This document shows, piece by piece, positions 7,825 through 16,127 of a DNA stretch of 63,539 bases (the stretch's first letter is position 1; every line of letters starts with the position of its first letter). This DNA comes from Opitutales bacterium. GTDB taxonomy: Bacteria; Verrucomicrobiota; Verrucomicrobiia; Opitutales; Oceanipulchritudinaceae. Position numbers and translations under genes: made by a program. The notes below the pieces were generated by a model, which had not been told where the DNA came from, did not search any database, and saw nothing but the letters and a program-made list of their open reading frames with translations. The stretch covers positions 1-63,539 of the forward strand of contig JAFIGH010000014.1 of NCBI GenBank assembly GCA_020831525.1, read 5' to 3'.

Positions 7825-9999
7825 ATGTTTGCTTTTCGCTTCCTCCCTCGCCGACTGCCGCGTTTCACTCCGCTCACGGCTCTGCTCTTGCTCACGGTAG
7901 TGCTTCCGGCTACCACTGCCTTCGGCGGTAGTCCGCCGCCGCTTCCCGCCGGGCACGAGGCACCGCCCGCTGTTGTCGAGCGAATCGACGAGCTGCGGCG
8001 CGAAATCGCCCGCCACGATGATCTTTATTTCCGACTCGCCGAGCCGGAAATCACGGATGCCGAGTACGACGCGCTGAAGGCCGAACTCCGTCGGCTCGAA
8101 GCGGAATGGCCCGATATCGTGACGGACGCGCCGCCGGTTCCGGAGATCGGGGACGACCGCACCGGCTTCTTTCCGACGCACCGCCACATCGCTCCCATGC
8201 TCAGCCTCGACAAGGTGACTACGGAGGAGGAGCTTGAGGCCTTTGACCGGCGTGTGCGGCAGGCACTCGGGCGGGATGCCATCAATTACTGGGTTGAGCC
8301 CAAATTTGATGGTATTGCGGTCAGCCTGACCTTTGAGAACGGTCGTTTCACGCGCGCGGCCACGCGGGGAAACGGCGAAGAGGGCGACGATATTACCGCG
8401 AACGTTCGCGCGCTGGGGATCGTCCCGGAAGTGCTGCGGCGGGCGGTTGCAGATGGCCGGGCGGTGCCGGGGCCGGACCTTATCGAGATCCGCGGTGAGC
8501 TGTTTGCTTCGTATGAGGAGTTCGAGCGTCTGAACGCGGCGCGTGTGACGGAGGGAGAACGGCCCTTCGCCAACCCGCGCAACTTGGCTGCGGGAACGAT
8601 GAAGCTGCGCGAACCCGCTGAGGTCGCGGAGCGCCGCATCGAACTCGTCTGTTTCGGCTGGGGCGGTTTCGTGCCAGAGGACGGGCGGCCGGCGGACCTG
8701 CGCGGATTTCATGAATGGCTGGCGGCATGGGGCCTGCCGGTGGTGGAGGAACCGGAGATGATGCGGGGCATTGAGGAGGCCATGGCTGCCGTCCGGAGGA
8801 TCGGCGACGAACGCGGAGAGCTTCCCTTTCCCATCGACGGTGCGGTCGTCAAGGTCGCCGCCGTCGAAGATGCCGACGTCTTGGGTTGGAGCACTACCGC
8901 GCCGCGCTGGGCCGTTGCATGGAAGTTTGCCCCTCCGCGCGCAGCTACCCGGTTGCGCGGGATCGCTTTCCAAGTGGGGCGCACGGGTGCTGTGACTCCG
9001 GTCGCCGAGTTGGAGCCGGTGGAGTTCGAAGGGGCTACGGTGGAGCGGTCGAGCTTGCATAACGCCGACGAGATAGCCCGGCTCGATCTGCGTATCGGCG
9101 ACACCGTTCTCGTGGAAAAGGCCGGTGACATCATTCCCGTCATTGTCGGTGTGGATCGCGCGCAGCGGCCGGAGGACAGCGAACCGTTCGCGTTCCCGGC
9201 GCTGTGTCCGTCGTGCGGCGGGCCGCTCCATCGGCAGCCGGGGCGGGCGGTCCATTTTTGCGGCAACCGCGAGTGTCCGGAGCGGGTCGCGCGAACCATC
9301 GAGCACTTTGCTTCGTCGGCCGCGCTCAATATCCGCGGTCTCGGGCCACGCACGGTGGAAGCACTTGTGCGGGAGGCCGGAGTTCGGTCCGCGGTCGACC
9401 TTTACCGGCTCGATGCGGAAACGCTCTTGGGTGTGTCCGGTATCGGCGAGCGGACCGCTGCAAATCTTCTGGCGTCCATCGAAGCCAGCCGCGGGGCGCG
9501 GTGGGAGCGTGTCGTCTACGGGCTCGGCCTTCCTGGCATCGGCGCCCGGCGGGCCCGATCGCTGGCTGCCGCAGCAGTGGACTATGAGGCGTTGCTCGAC
9601 GTCGATGCCGAACGCCTCGTGGCCGGTCTCGATGATGGCGGCGCGGGTTTGAGTGCTTCCGTCGTCGGCGATCTTCTTGCCGAACTCGCATTGCCGGAAA
9701 CGCGGCAGCTTCTCAAAGAACTGCGGGATGCTGGAGTCGGCAGCGCGCCGGAGCTTTCCGGCACCGGTCCCCTCGCAGGCGAAGTGGTGGTCGTCACCGG
9801 GAGCCTGCCCGACTGGACGCGCGCCGAGGTTGTCGCACTCATGGAGGCCGCCGGAGCCGGTGTCCGCAGCCGTGTAACCGGGGAAACGACATTGCTCGTC
9901 GCGGGAGAGCGGCCCGGCTCCAATCTCGAACGCGCCCGTGCGCTGGGGGTGCCCGTCATCGACGCCGCTGAGCTTCGCCGTCGATTGGAAGAGAATTGA
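7825..9999 (+). CDS. ligA: NAD+-dependent DNA ligase with an apparent N-terminal signal peptide
   Basis: A 724-residue ligase from the ATG at 7825. The adenylated lysine is Lys160 in VEPKFDG. A four-cysteine zinc site uses Cys461, Cys464, Cys479 and Cys484. Helix-hairpin-helix repeats follow, and a C-terminal BRCT domain (about 645-724) ends the protein, so the whole LigA architecture is present. Before the usual LigA start (residues like ERIDELRREIARHDDLYF) there are about 45 extra residues: an Arg-rich start, a hydrophobic run LTALLLLTVVLP, then a Pro-rich linker. This looks like a signal peptide or membrane anchor. No good ribosome-binding site is seen; a TTG at 7789 and a GTG at 7900 are alternative starts, and the GTG would remove most of the hydrophobic run. 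Confidence 0.93.
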   Translation: MFAFRFLPRRLPRFTPLTALLLLTVVLPATTAFGGSPPPLPAGHEAPPAVVERIDELRREIARHDDLYFRLAEPEITDAEYDALKAELRRLEAEWPDIVTDAPPVPEIGDDRTGFFPTHRHIAPMLSLDKVTTEEELEAFDRRVRQALGRDAINYWVEPKFDGIAVSLTFENGRFTRAATRGNGEEGDDITANVRALGIVPEVLRRAVADGRAVPGPDLIEIRGELFASYEEFERLNAARVTEGERPFANPRNLAAGTMKLREPAEVAERRIELVCFGWGGFVPEDGRPADLRGFHEWLAAWGLPVVEEPEMMRGIEEAMAAVRRIGDERGELPFPIDGAVVKVAAVEDADVLGWSTTAPRWAVAWKFAPPRAATRLRGIAFQVGRTGAVTPVAELEPVEFEGATVERSSLHNADEIARLDLRIGDTVLVEKAGDIIPVIVGVDRAQRPEDSEPFAFPALCPSCGGPLHRQPGRAVHFCGNRECPERVARTIEHFASSAALNIRGLGPRTVEALVREAGVRSAVDLYRLDAETLLGVSGIGERTAANLLASIEASRGARWERVVYGLGLPGIGARRARSLAAAAVDYEALLDVDAERLVAGLDDGGAGLSASVVGDLLAELALPETRQLLKELRDAGVGSAPELSGTGPLAGEVVVVTGSLPDWTRAEVVALMEAAGAGVRSRVTGETTLLVAGERPGSNLERARALGVPVIDAAELRRRLEEN

Positions 10000-10018
10000 T
10001 GGCTCCCGAGGTGGCGGC

Positions 10019-11047
10019 TTACGGTGTTTCGGAATTTTCCGGATACTCGGAGTTCGGAATCCCCAGTCCGCCCGCGCCCATCCACCGGTGGGCGACAGCC
10101 AACTCTTCGCCGTCCAGAACTTCCACGGGAACGGGTTGCGGCGGTTTCCGCAGACGCGCGAGTGCGGCACCGCCTGTGCCGGTACGCATCCATTCCACGG
10201 TTCCCATGGCGCGGCCCCGGGTCATGAAGCGCGCCCGCAGTTGCAGGAGTTCATGCAAGGCCAGTTCGCCTCCGCAGCGCACCGCCTCCAGCAATGCGGC
10301 ACGGTCCACACACCCGCTTCCGCCCGCTTTTGGCTTCGCGCCCTTGCCGAGCATCAGCAGACGGTAGGCGGCGAGGGCGGCTGCTTCGTTCCCTTCCCGC
10401 GGAAAGCAGCCCGCGAGCGCGGCGCGGAGGTCCGCATGTCCCGCAAGCGCCGCCGCGTAGCCGCTCCAGCGGTAGTCCTCGGGCAGCGCCGAAAGACCCT
10501 CGCGCACTGGATTTAAGTCGATATACGCCGCGACCAAGGCGACAAACCAAGGCAAGTCCTGCACGAGCACACTGCCGAATCGTTCCGCCCAGAGCGTGCC
10601 CACCGTGTCGTGCGTGCGGTTGTACCATTTTGTGTAGCGCTGCCGCAGTGTGCGCATGAACTCCGGCACATCTCCCATCCGGGCGCGTAAGCGTTCCCGC
10701 AGGCGCTCCGCCGTCTCCGGAGGGTCATGGGCGAGCGCATGGGCGAGGGCGTCGGCGTCCAGCGCGCACCACTGCGCCTTCGACTCTCCGTAAAGCGCGC
10801 GGAAGCGCCGAACCAATTCCCCGTCGCCGCACGCCTTCGCCTCCGGATCGACACGCGCGAGGATATGAAAGTGGTTGCCGAGCACACAGTAGGTGATCAG
10901 CTCGACCCCGCTGAACACCGCCGCCCGGTGCAGCGCCCGCACCCACGCATCGCGCTCCGCCTCGCCCAGGATCCGCCGCTTGTGCACCACCCGGCCAAAT
11001 AGATGATACACACCACATTCATCAGATAGAATTCTTCTTTCGCTCAT
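10019..11047 (-). CDS. RAYT-type (REP-associated tyrosine) transposase, copy 2
   Basis: A 342-residue Y1/HUH transposase homologous to the copies at 187 and 60573. NHFH is at residues 58-61, the likely nucleophilic tyrosine is Tyr138 in LRQRYTKWYN, and GTLWAERF and YIDLNPVREG follow. It is the most diverged of the three (for example VHKRRILGEAERDAW where the others read VQRRRLLADVQREVW). The start at 11047 (MSERRILSDE) aligns with the starts of the other copies; upstream in-frame residues do not. It is convergent with ligA, 19 bp apart, and divergent from rarA. A perfect palindrome lies 13 bp upstream of the start. Confidence 0.88.
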   Translation of the reverse strand: MSERRILSDECGVYHLFGRVVHKRRILGEAERDAWVRALHRAAVFSGVELITYCVLGNHFHILARVDPEAKACGDGELVRRFRALYGESKAQWCALDADALAHALAHDPPETAERLRERLRARMGDVPEFMRTLRQRYTKWYNRTHDTVGTLWAERFGSVLVQDLPWFVALVAAYIDLNPVREGLSALPEDYRWSGYAAALAGHADLRAALAGCFPREGNEAAALAAYRLLMLGKGAKPKAGGSGCVDRAALLEAVRCGGELALHELLQLRARFMTRGRAMGTVEWMRTGTGGAALARLRKPPQPVPVEVLDGEELAVAHRWMGAGGLGIPNSEYPENSETP

Positions 11048-11060
11048 AATTAAATTATAA

Positions 11061-11071
11061 ATCTTCAAGAT
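11061..11071 (-). promoter_or_regulatory. Palindrome upstream of transposase copy 2
   Basis: The 11-base sequence ATCTTCAAGAT (ATCTTGAAGAT on the gene's strand) has perfect five-base arms around one central base and sits 13 bp before the copy-2 start codon. The identical sequence lies upstream of copy 3 at 60529-60539. It may be an operator, a small hairpin in the leader, or conserved flanking DNA of the element. No direct evidence distinguishes these. Confidence 0.35.
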
Positions 11072-11133
11072 ATACAGTTTGACGGGGAGCGGTGTCAAGT
11101 TGGATTTTGGTGGCGCGGGCCGGGTTTGGGGGC

Positions 11134-12528
11134 ATGTTTGGGAGGTGCATGGGGAGTGACGGACAGGAGGAGTTGTTCGCGGGGCCGGGCGGGGCGGGAG
11201 AGGCGCCGGCGCCGCGGGGTGGGGCGCACCGGCCGCTGGCGGAGCGCATGCGGCCGCGGTGCCTGGCGGAGGTGGCGGGGCAGGCGCGTGTGCTCGGGGA
11301 GGGCTGCCTGCTGCCGCGGTTGATTGCGACGGATTCATTCGGGAGCCTGCTGTTTTACGGGCCACCGGGCTGCGGGAAGACGACGCTTGCGGAGGTGATC
11401 GCGCGGGAGACGAAGAGCCGGTGCGTGCGGGTGAACGCGGTGCTGTCGAATGTGGCGGAGCTGCGCGAGCACCTGCGCTGGGCGCGGTCGCGGCCGGAGG
11501 ACCGCACACTCTTGTTCATCGATGAGATCCACCGCTTCAACCGGGCGCAGCAGGACTTGCTCCTGCCCGACGTGGAGGCGGGGAATGTGCGCCTCATCGG
11601 AGCGACGACGCACAATCCGGGATTTTATGTGATTCCTCCGCTGCTGAGCCGCAGCCATTTGTTTAGGCTGGAGCCGCTGCCGCCGGAGGCTGTGGCGGAG
11701 ATCCTGCGGCGCGCCCTTGAGGATGAGGAGCGTGGTCTCGGCGCGCGGCGGATGTCAGCGACGCCGGCGTTTTTGGAGGGTCTTTCGCGGATGTGCGACG
11801 GCGACCTCCGCCGTGCGCTGAACGCGCTGGAGACGATCGCGCTGGGCGAGCCGACGGGATCGGAACTGGACACGCCTGTGCTGGAGGGTTTCGCGCGGGA
11901 GCGGCAGATCCGCTACGACGCCAACGAGGACGAGCACTACGACACGGCGTCGGCGTTTATCAAGAGCATGCGCGGGGGCGATCCGGACGCCGCGCTGTAT
12001 TGGCTGGTGAAGATGCTGGAGGGCGGCGAGGACCCGCGCTTTATCGCTCGGCGGCTGGTGATCTTCGCTTCGGAGGACGTTGGGCTGGCCGACCCGCGCG
12101 CCCTGCCTTTGGCGACGGCGGTGTTCGAGGCGTGCGAGAAGATCGGGCTGCCGGAGTGCCGCCTGAATCTAGCGCACGGGGTTGTGTTTCTCGCCACGGC
12201 TCCGAAGAGCAATTCGACGACAGAGGCGCTGGGCAAGGCGGCGGCTCACCTGAAGGATCGCGGCTTGCAACCGGTGCCTTTGTGGCTTCGCGACGGGCAC
12301 ACGGAATTCAACAAGAAGCTGGGGCAGGGGGCGGGCTATCTCTACAGCCACGAGTTTCCCGAAGGGGTGAGCGGGCAGGCTTATATGCAGGAGCCCGCGC
12401 AGTTTTACTCACCGAAAGAGACCGGTGCGGAGCGCCACATCTCGGAGCGGCTCACCCGTTGGAAGGACCTTCGCCGCCGCGCATCGGGGCGGGACGTTCC
12501 GGGCGACGATGCCGGGAGGAAGGGTTGA
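11134..12528 (+). CDS. rarA: Replication-associated recombination protein A (AAA+ ATPase)
   Basis: A clamp-loader-like AAA+ ATPase of the RarA/MgsA family, which acts at stalled replication forks. It shows LAERMRPRCLAEVAGQ before the ATPase core, Walker A GPPGCGKTT, Walker B LLFIDEIHRFNRAQQD, sensor GATTHNP and an arginine finger region LLSRSHLF. The C-terminal region HYDTASAFIKSMRGGDPDAALYW is diagnostic of RarA. The start is uncertain: ATG at 11134 and ATG at 11149 are both plausible, and the latter has GGAGG but only three bases away. Length (about 460 residues) fits. It is divergent from transposase copy 2; grpE follows 164 bp later. Confidence 0.93.
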   Translation: MFGRCMGSDGQEELFAGPGGAGEAPAPRGGAHRPLAERMRPRCLAEVAGQARVLGEGCLLPRLIATDSFGSLLFYGPPGCGKTTLAEVIARETKSRCVRVNAVLSNVAELREHLRWARSRPEDRTLLFIDEIHRFNRAQQDLLLPDVEAGNVRLIGATTHNPGFYVIPPLLSRSHLFRLEPLPPEAVAEILRRALEDEERGLGARRMSATPAFLEGLSRMCDGDLRRALNALETIALGEPTGSELDTPVLEGFARERQIRYDANEDEHYDTASAFIKSMRGGDPDAALYWLVKMLEGGEDPRFIARRLVIFASEDVGLADPRALPLATAVFEACEKIGLPECRLNLAHGVVFLATAPKSNSTTEALGKAAAHLKDRGLQPVPLWLRDGHTEFNKKLGQGAGYLYSHEFPEGVSGQAYMQEPAQFYSPKETGAERHISERLTRWKDLRRRASGRDVPGDDAGRKG

Positions 12529-12692
12529 TTTGCCGTTCGGTCCGACGGTACCGTCCACGCTCGGCGGAATTCGCTGCGTCGCCGCGGGCGCATTTGCCTG
12601 CGGCCTTGCCATCGCGGGTGGAATGCTTTTTGTTCGTGGGTTTTTGCAATTGGAAGCGTACTAAGGACGCGAACCATCGCATAGCAGTAACC

Positions 12693-13367
12693 ATGAGTGA
12701 CGAAACAAAGGAATCAGTGACAGAGCAAACGGCGGCCAAGAGAACCGAGCCCATCGTGAAGGAGGCGGAACCCGTGGAACGGCGGGACACCGGCGAGGCG
12801 AACGGCAACGGAAACGCCCCTGCCGATGCGCCGTCGGGGACGGAGACCGGCGACGGCGAACTCCTCAAGAAGCTTGAGGAGGTGACCGCCGAAGCTGATG
12901 CCCAGCGGGACCGCTATATGCGCGCCGTTGCGGAGATGGATAATCTGCGCCGCCGTACCGCGCGCGAAAAGGACGAGGTACGCCGCTACGCGGTGTCGGG
13001 CTTGGTGGAGGATCTGCTTCCGGTCATCGACCACTTCAGTCTCGGACTCGATGCCGCCCGCGGCCACGAGGGCGGCAAGGCGTTCGCCGAAGGCTTTGAG
13101 ATGATCCTCGGGCAATTGCGTGCGACGCTGGAACGGCACGGGGTTTCGGGGATCGATCCGGAGGGAGAAGTTTTTGATCCCAACCTTCACGAGTGCGTGT
13201 CGCACCAACCGCACGCCACGGTTGAAGAGGGCGCTGTGATTTCCGTGGAGCGTGTCGGCTACAAGTTGCACGACCGGCTCCTGCGGCCGGCTTCCGTGGT
13301 TGTATCGAGCGGACCGGCGAAGCCGTCGTCAGCTGAAGACGCCGACTCGGCCGACGGGGATAACTGA
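12693..13367 (+). CDS. grpE: GrpE nucleotide-exchange factor
   Basis: A 224-residue cochaperone that releases ADP from DnaK. A charged, low-complexity N-terminus (about 1-55) leads into the long helix (LLKKLEEVTAEADAQRDRYMR) with the family motif AEMDNLRRRTAREKDEVRRYA. The beta domain ends the conserved part (VFDPNLHECVSH, VGYKLHDRLLRPASVVV). The start at 12693 gives MSDETKES, and upstream in-frame codons belong to another frame of rarA. dnaJ follows after three bases, so the two are co-transcribed. dnaK is not in the window. I saw no CIRCE element upstream. Confidence 0.95.
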   Translation: MSDETKESVTEQTAAKRTEPIVKEAEPVERRDTGEANGNGNAPADAPSGTETGDGELLKKLEEVTAEADAQRDRYMRAVAEMDNLRRRTAREKDEVRRYAVSGLVEDLLPVIDHFSLGLDAARGHEGGKAFAEGFEMILGQLRATLERHGVSGIDPEGEVFDPNLHECVSHQPHATVEEGAVISVERVGYKLHDRLLRPASVVVSSGPAKPSSAEDADSADGDN

Positions 13368-13370
13368 GCC

Positions 13371-14525
13371 ATGGCGAAGGAAGATTATTACTCTGTTCTC
13401 GGTGTGGAGCGCGACGCCACGCCGGAGCAGATAAAGAAGGCCTACCGCCGCAAGGCGGTCGAGTGCCATCCCGACAAGCACAAGGGCGACAAGGCCATGG
13501 AGGAGCGCTTTAAGACGCTCTCCGAGGCATATGAGGTGTTGAAGGACGCCGATAAGCGGGCCGCCTACGACCGCTATGGACATGCCGCCTTTGAAGGCGC
13601 GGGTGCCGCGCGCGGGGCGCGTGGCGGGGGTGGATTCGGGGGCTTCCATGATCCGTTCGACATCTTCCGCGAGGTCTTCGGCGGCGGCGGGGGTGGCGGC
13701 GGCTTCGAGGAGTTTTTCGGCGGCGGCGGACGCCGGGCCGCGCGTCAGGGTGAGGACCTGCGTTATGATTTGGAGATCTCGCTTGTGGACGCGTTCCGCG
13801 GGGTGGAGAAGGAGATCCGCTACCGCGCGCCCGTGGTCTGCAAGAAGTGTGAAGGCTCCGGTGCGGAGCCGGGGTCGTCGATCAAGACCTGCCCGACCTG
13901 CGGCGGAGCCGGTCGGGTTGTCACGTCGCGCGGGTTTTTCCAGGTGCAGCAGACCTGCCCGACCTGCGGCGGTGCGGGGCGCATGCCCGAGCGCGCATGC
14001 TCGGCGTGCGGCGGCGAAGGCCGTTCGGTTGAACACCGGCAGGTGAAGGTGCGTATCCCCGCGGGGATAGACACCGGCCAGAAGCTCCGCTCGGCGGGCA
14101 ACGGCGCGGCGGGGCCGCAGGGGGCGCCGCCGGGCGACCTCATTATCGTCGTGCATGTCCGGGCGCACGAACTCTTTGAGCGCGAGGGAGATGATTTGTA
14201 TTGCGATCTTCCTATCAAGTTTACGCTCGCCGCCCTCGGCGGCTCCATCGATGTGCCCACACTTTCCAATGAATCGGGACTGGTGACCCTGAAAATCCCG
14301 GCGGGCACCCAGGACGGCACTGTCTTCAAGCTGCGCGACCGCGGGATGCCGCACCTGCGCGGGGGAGGCCGCGGCAACCAATTTGTGCGCGTGCACATCG
14401 AGGTGCCGCGCAAGCTCACGTCCGAGCAGCGCAAGCACCTCGAAGCCTTCGCGGTGGCCTCGGGCGATGCCGACTCGGGGGAAAGCACGGGTTTCTGGGA
14501 AAAAGCGAAACGCATTTTCGAGTAG
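13371..14525 (+). CDS. dnaJ: Chaperone DnaJ (Hsp40)
   Basis: A 384-residue type I J-protein that delivers substrates to DnaK and stimulates its ATPase. The J domain carries His33-Pro34-Asp35 in [10 protein letters not shown] Gly/Phe-rich linker (about 70-120) follows. The zinc domain has four CxxCxGxG-type motifs ([16 protein letters not shown] twice, CSACGGEG), and the C-terminal substrate domain includes [18 protein letters not shown]. Length and order are standard. It lies three bases after grpE; purN starts about 40 bp downstream. Confidence 0.97.
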   Translation: MAKEDYYSVLGVERDATPEQIKKAYRRKAVECHPDKHKGDKAMEERFKTLSEAYEVLKDADKRAAYDRYGHAAFEGAGAARGARGGGGFGGFHDPFDIFREVFGGGGGGGGFEEFFGGGGRRAARQGEDLRYDLEISLVDAFRGVEKEIRYRAPVVCKKCEGSGAEPGSSIKTCPTCGGAGRVVTSRGFFQVQQTCPTCGGAGRMPERACSACGGEGRSVEHRQVKVRIPAGIDTGQKLRSAGNGAAGPQGAPPGDLIIVVHVRAHELFEREGDDLYCDLPIKFTLAALGGSIDVPTLSNESGLVTLKIPAGTQDGTVFKLRDRGMPHLRGGGRGNQFVRVHIEVPRKLTSEQRKHLEAFAVASGDADSGESTGFWEKAKRIFE

Positions 14526-14566
14526 CGGCTTGCAAGGATGAGCGGCTTTGTGGAACGCTCCGGCTC

Positions 14567-15172
14567 ATGAAATTCGCTCTCCTTGGGTCGGGCCGCGGTT
14601 CCAATGCCGAAGCCATTCTGCGGGTGTGGCGCGCGGGCGGTCTCGGCTCCGCCGTGCCGGTTGCGCTTTTTTCGGACAAGGCCGACGCGCCTTTCCTTAG
14701 GCTGGGGGAGAGCTTCGGTGTTCCGTCCGCGTTCGTCGATCCGGGTCCGTTCCGCACCAAGCTGGATCCCGCCGCCGAGGAGCGTTTCGCCACCGCCGTG
14801 CGTTCCGCCGGGGCCGACTGGGTGGTCCTCGCCGGGTTCATGCGGGTGCTCAAGCGCGGGTTCCTCGAGGCTTTTCCCGACCGCATCATCAATCTGCATC
14901 CTAGTCTCCTGCCGAGCTTCAAGGGTCTGCACGCCATTCGTCAAGCATGGGATGCGGGCGTGCGGGTGACGGGATGCACCGTGCATCTGGTTTCGCCCGA
15001 GGTCGACGGCGGGGCCATCCTCGACCAAGCGGCGGTGCGCGTGGAGGAGAGTGACACCCTGGAATCGCTGGAAGCCAAAGTGCATGCGGCGGAGCACGCA
15101 CTGTTGCCGTCGGTCATTCTCCGCCTCGCCGAGGGCCGCCTGCGCCCGCTCGACCGGAGGGCGGCACGATGA
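14567..15172 (+). CDS. purN: Phosphoribosylglycinamide formyltransferase
   Basis: A 201-residue GART that transfers a formyl group from 10-formyl-THF to GAR in purine synthesis. The N-terminal GSGRGSNAEAIL loop binds phosphate, and the catalytic triad is visible as Asn109 and His111 in INLHPSLLPSFKG and Asp147 in SPEVDGGAIL. Length is typical. The stop codon overlaps the start of prmA by 4 bp (ATGA), so the two are translationally coupled. Confidence 0.95.
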   Translation: MKFALLGSGRGSNAEAILRVWRAGGLGSAVPVALFSDKADAPFLRLGESFGVPSAFVDPGPFRTKLDPAAEERFATAVRSAGADWVVLAGFMRVLKRGFLEAFPDRIINLHPSLLPSFKGLHAIRQAWDAGVRVTGCTVHLVSPEVDGGAILDQAAVRVEESDTLESLEAKVHAAEHALLPSVILRLAEGRLRPLDRRAAR

Positions 15173-16068
15173 TCGAAGTGCGCATAGCCGTGGACGCCGC
15201 TGAAGCGGATGCGCTCGAAGCGTATTTTTGCGAGGACTACCAGGAGCACTGGATGCTCTACGAGGATGAGAAGCAAGGGGAGCATGAGTTGCGCGGTTTC
15301 TTCGACCACCGCGAAGCGGCGCAGAGTGCTTTCGGGGCGCTGGGCGCGGAATTTCCAGCACTGCGCGGGCGCGTGTGGAAAGTGGAGCGTCCCGTCGCCG
15401 ACACCGACTGGAAGGAAGCGTACAAGCTGCACTTCCGGCCGTGGTCGGACCGCGGGCTGCACTGGGTGCCGGTATGGGAGGCCGACGACTACCCGCTGCC
15501 GGAGGGCGACTGCCTCATTCCGCTGGATCCCGGCATGGCTTTCGGCACGGGCAACCACGAGACGACCCGTCTTTGCGTGCGCCGCCTCCTCGACGCCCGC
15601 GACGCATGGGGGGCGGACAATCTCGCGGGCCGTGCCGTGATCGACGCGGGGTGCGGGTCGGGCATTCTTGCTCTCTCCGCGCGCAAGCTGGGGTTCTCGC
15701 CGGTGGAGGGTTTCGACAACGATCCGGATTCCGTTGCTGTGAGCGTGGACAACGCCCGCCTCTGCGGGATCGAAGACGAGGTGGCGTTCCGCTGGTCGGG
15801 GCTCGAGGAGGGCCTCGCGGGGCGATCCGTCGACATCCTCATGGCGAATATCCTCGCCGATGTCCTTTGCGAAAACGCCGATCTTCTCCTCGGTGCCGTG
15901 CGGCCGGGCGGTTGGCTTATCCTCAGCGGCATCCTCGCCCGCGAGGCGGACGATGTCGCCCGGCACTTCCGCGTGCGTGCGGGCGAGCTTTGGCCCGGCG
16001 GCGTGGATCGAATGGAATCGAGGGGCGACGGCGACTGGGCGGATGTTCTCCTTGTGCGCGCTGTTTGA
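15169..16068 (+). CDS. prmA: Ribosomal protein L11 methyltransferase-like
   Basis: A 299-residue class I SAM-dependent methyltransferase. The SAM loop is VIDAGCGSGILALSARKLG, the PrmA signature DPGMAFGTGNHETTRLC precedes it, and the catalytic-region motif MANILADVL lies near residue 227. A WKEAYKLHFRP segment before the catalytic domain is also characteristic of PrmA. It trimethylates ribosomal protein L11 in characterised bacteria. It overlaps purN by 4 bp and ends 59 bp before recQ. Confidence 0.9.
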   Translation: MIEVRIAVDAAEADALEAYFCEDYQEHWMLYEDEKQGEHELRGFFDHREAAQSAFGALGAEFPALRGRVWKVERPVADTDWKEAYKLHFRPWSDRGLHWVPVWEADDYPLPEGDCLIPLDPGMAFGTGNHETTRLCVRRLLDARDAWGADNLAGRAVIDAGCGSGILALSARKLGFSPVEGFDNDPDSVAVSVDNARLCGIEDEVAFRWSGLEEGLAGRSVDILMANILADVLCENADLLLGAVRPGGWLILSGILAREADDVARHFRVRAGELWPGGVDRMESRGDGDWADVLLVRAV

Positions 16069-16127
16069 CGCCGTGCGGGCTTTCGGGCTTTACGGAGCGG
16101 TCTTCCGCCGTAATTTTCTGTGTGCAA

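Noticed and set aside
12529-12692. Possible CIRCE (HrcA) operator upstream of grpE-dnaJ
   Set aside because: The inverted repeat TTAGCACTC-N9-GAGTGCTAA is absent from the gap.
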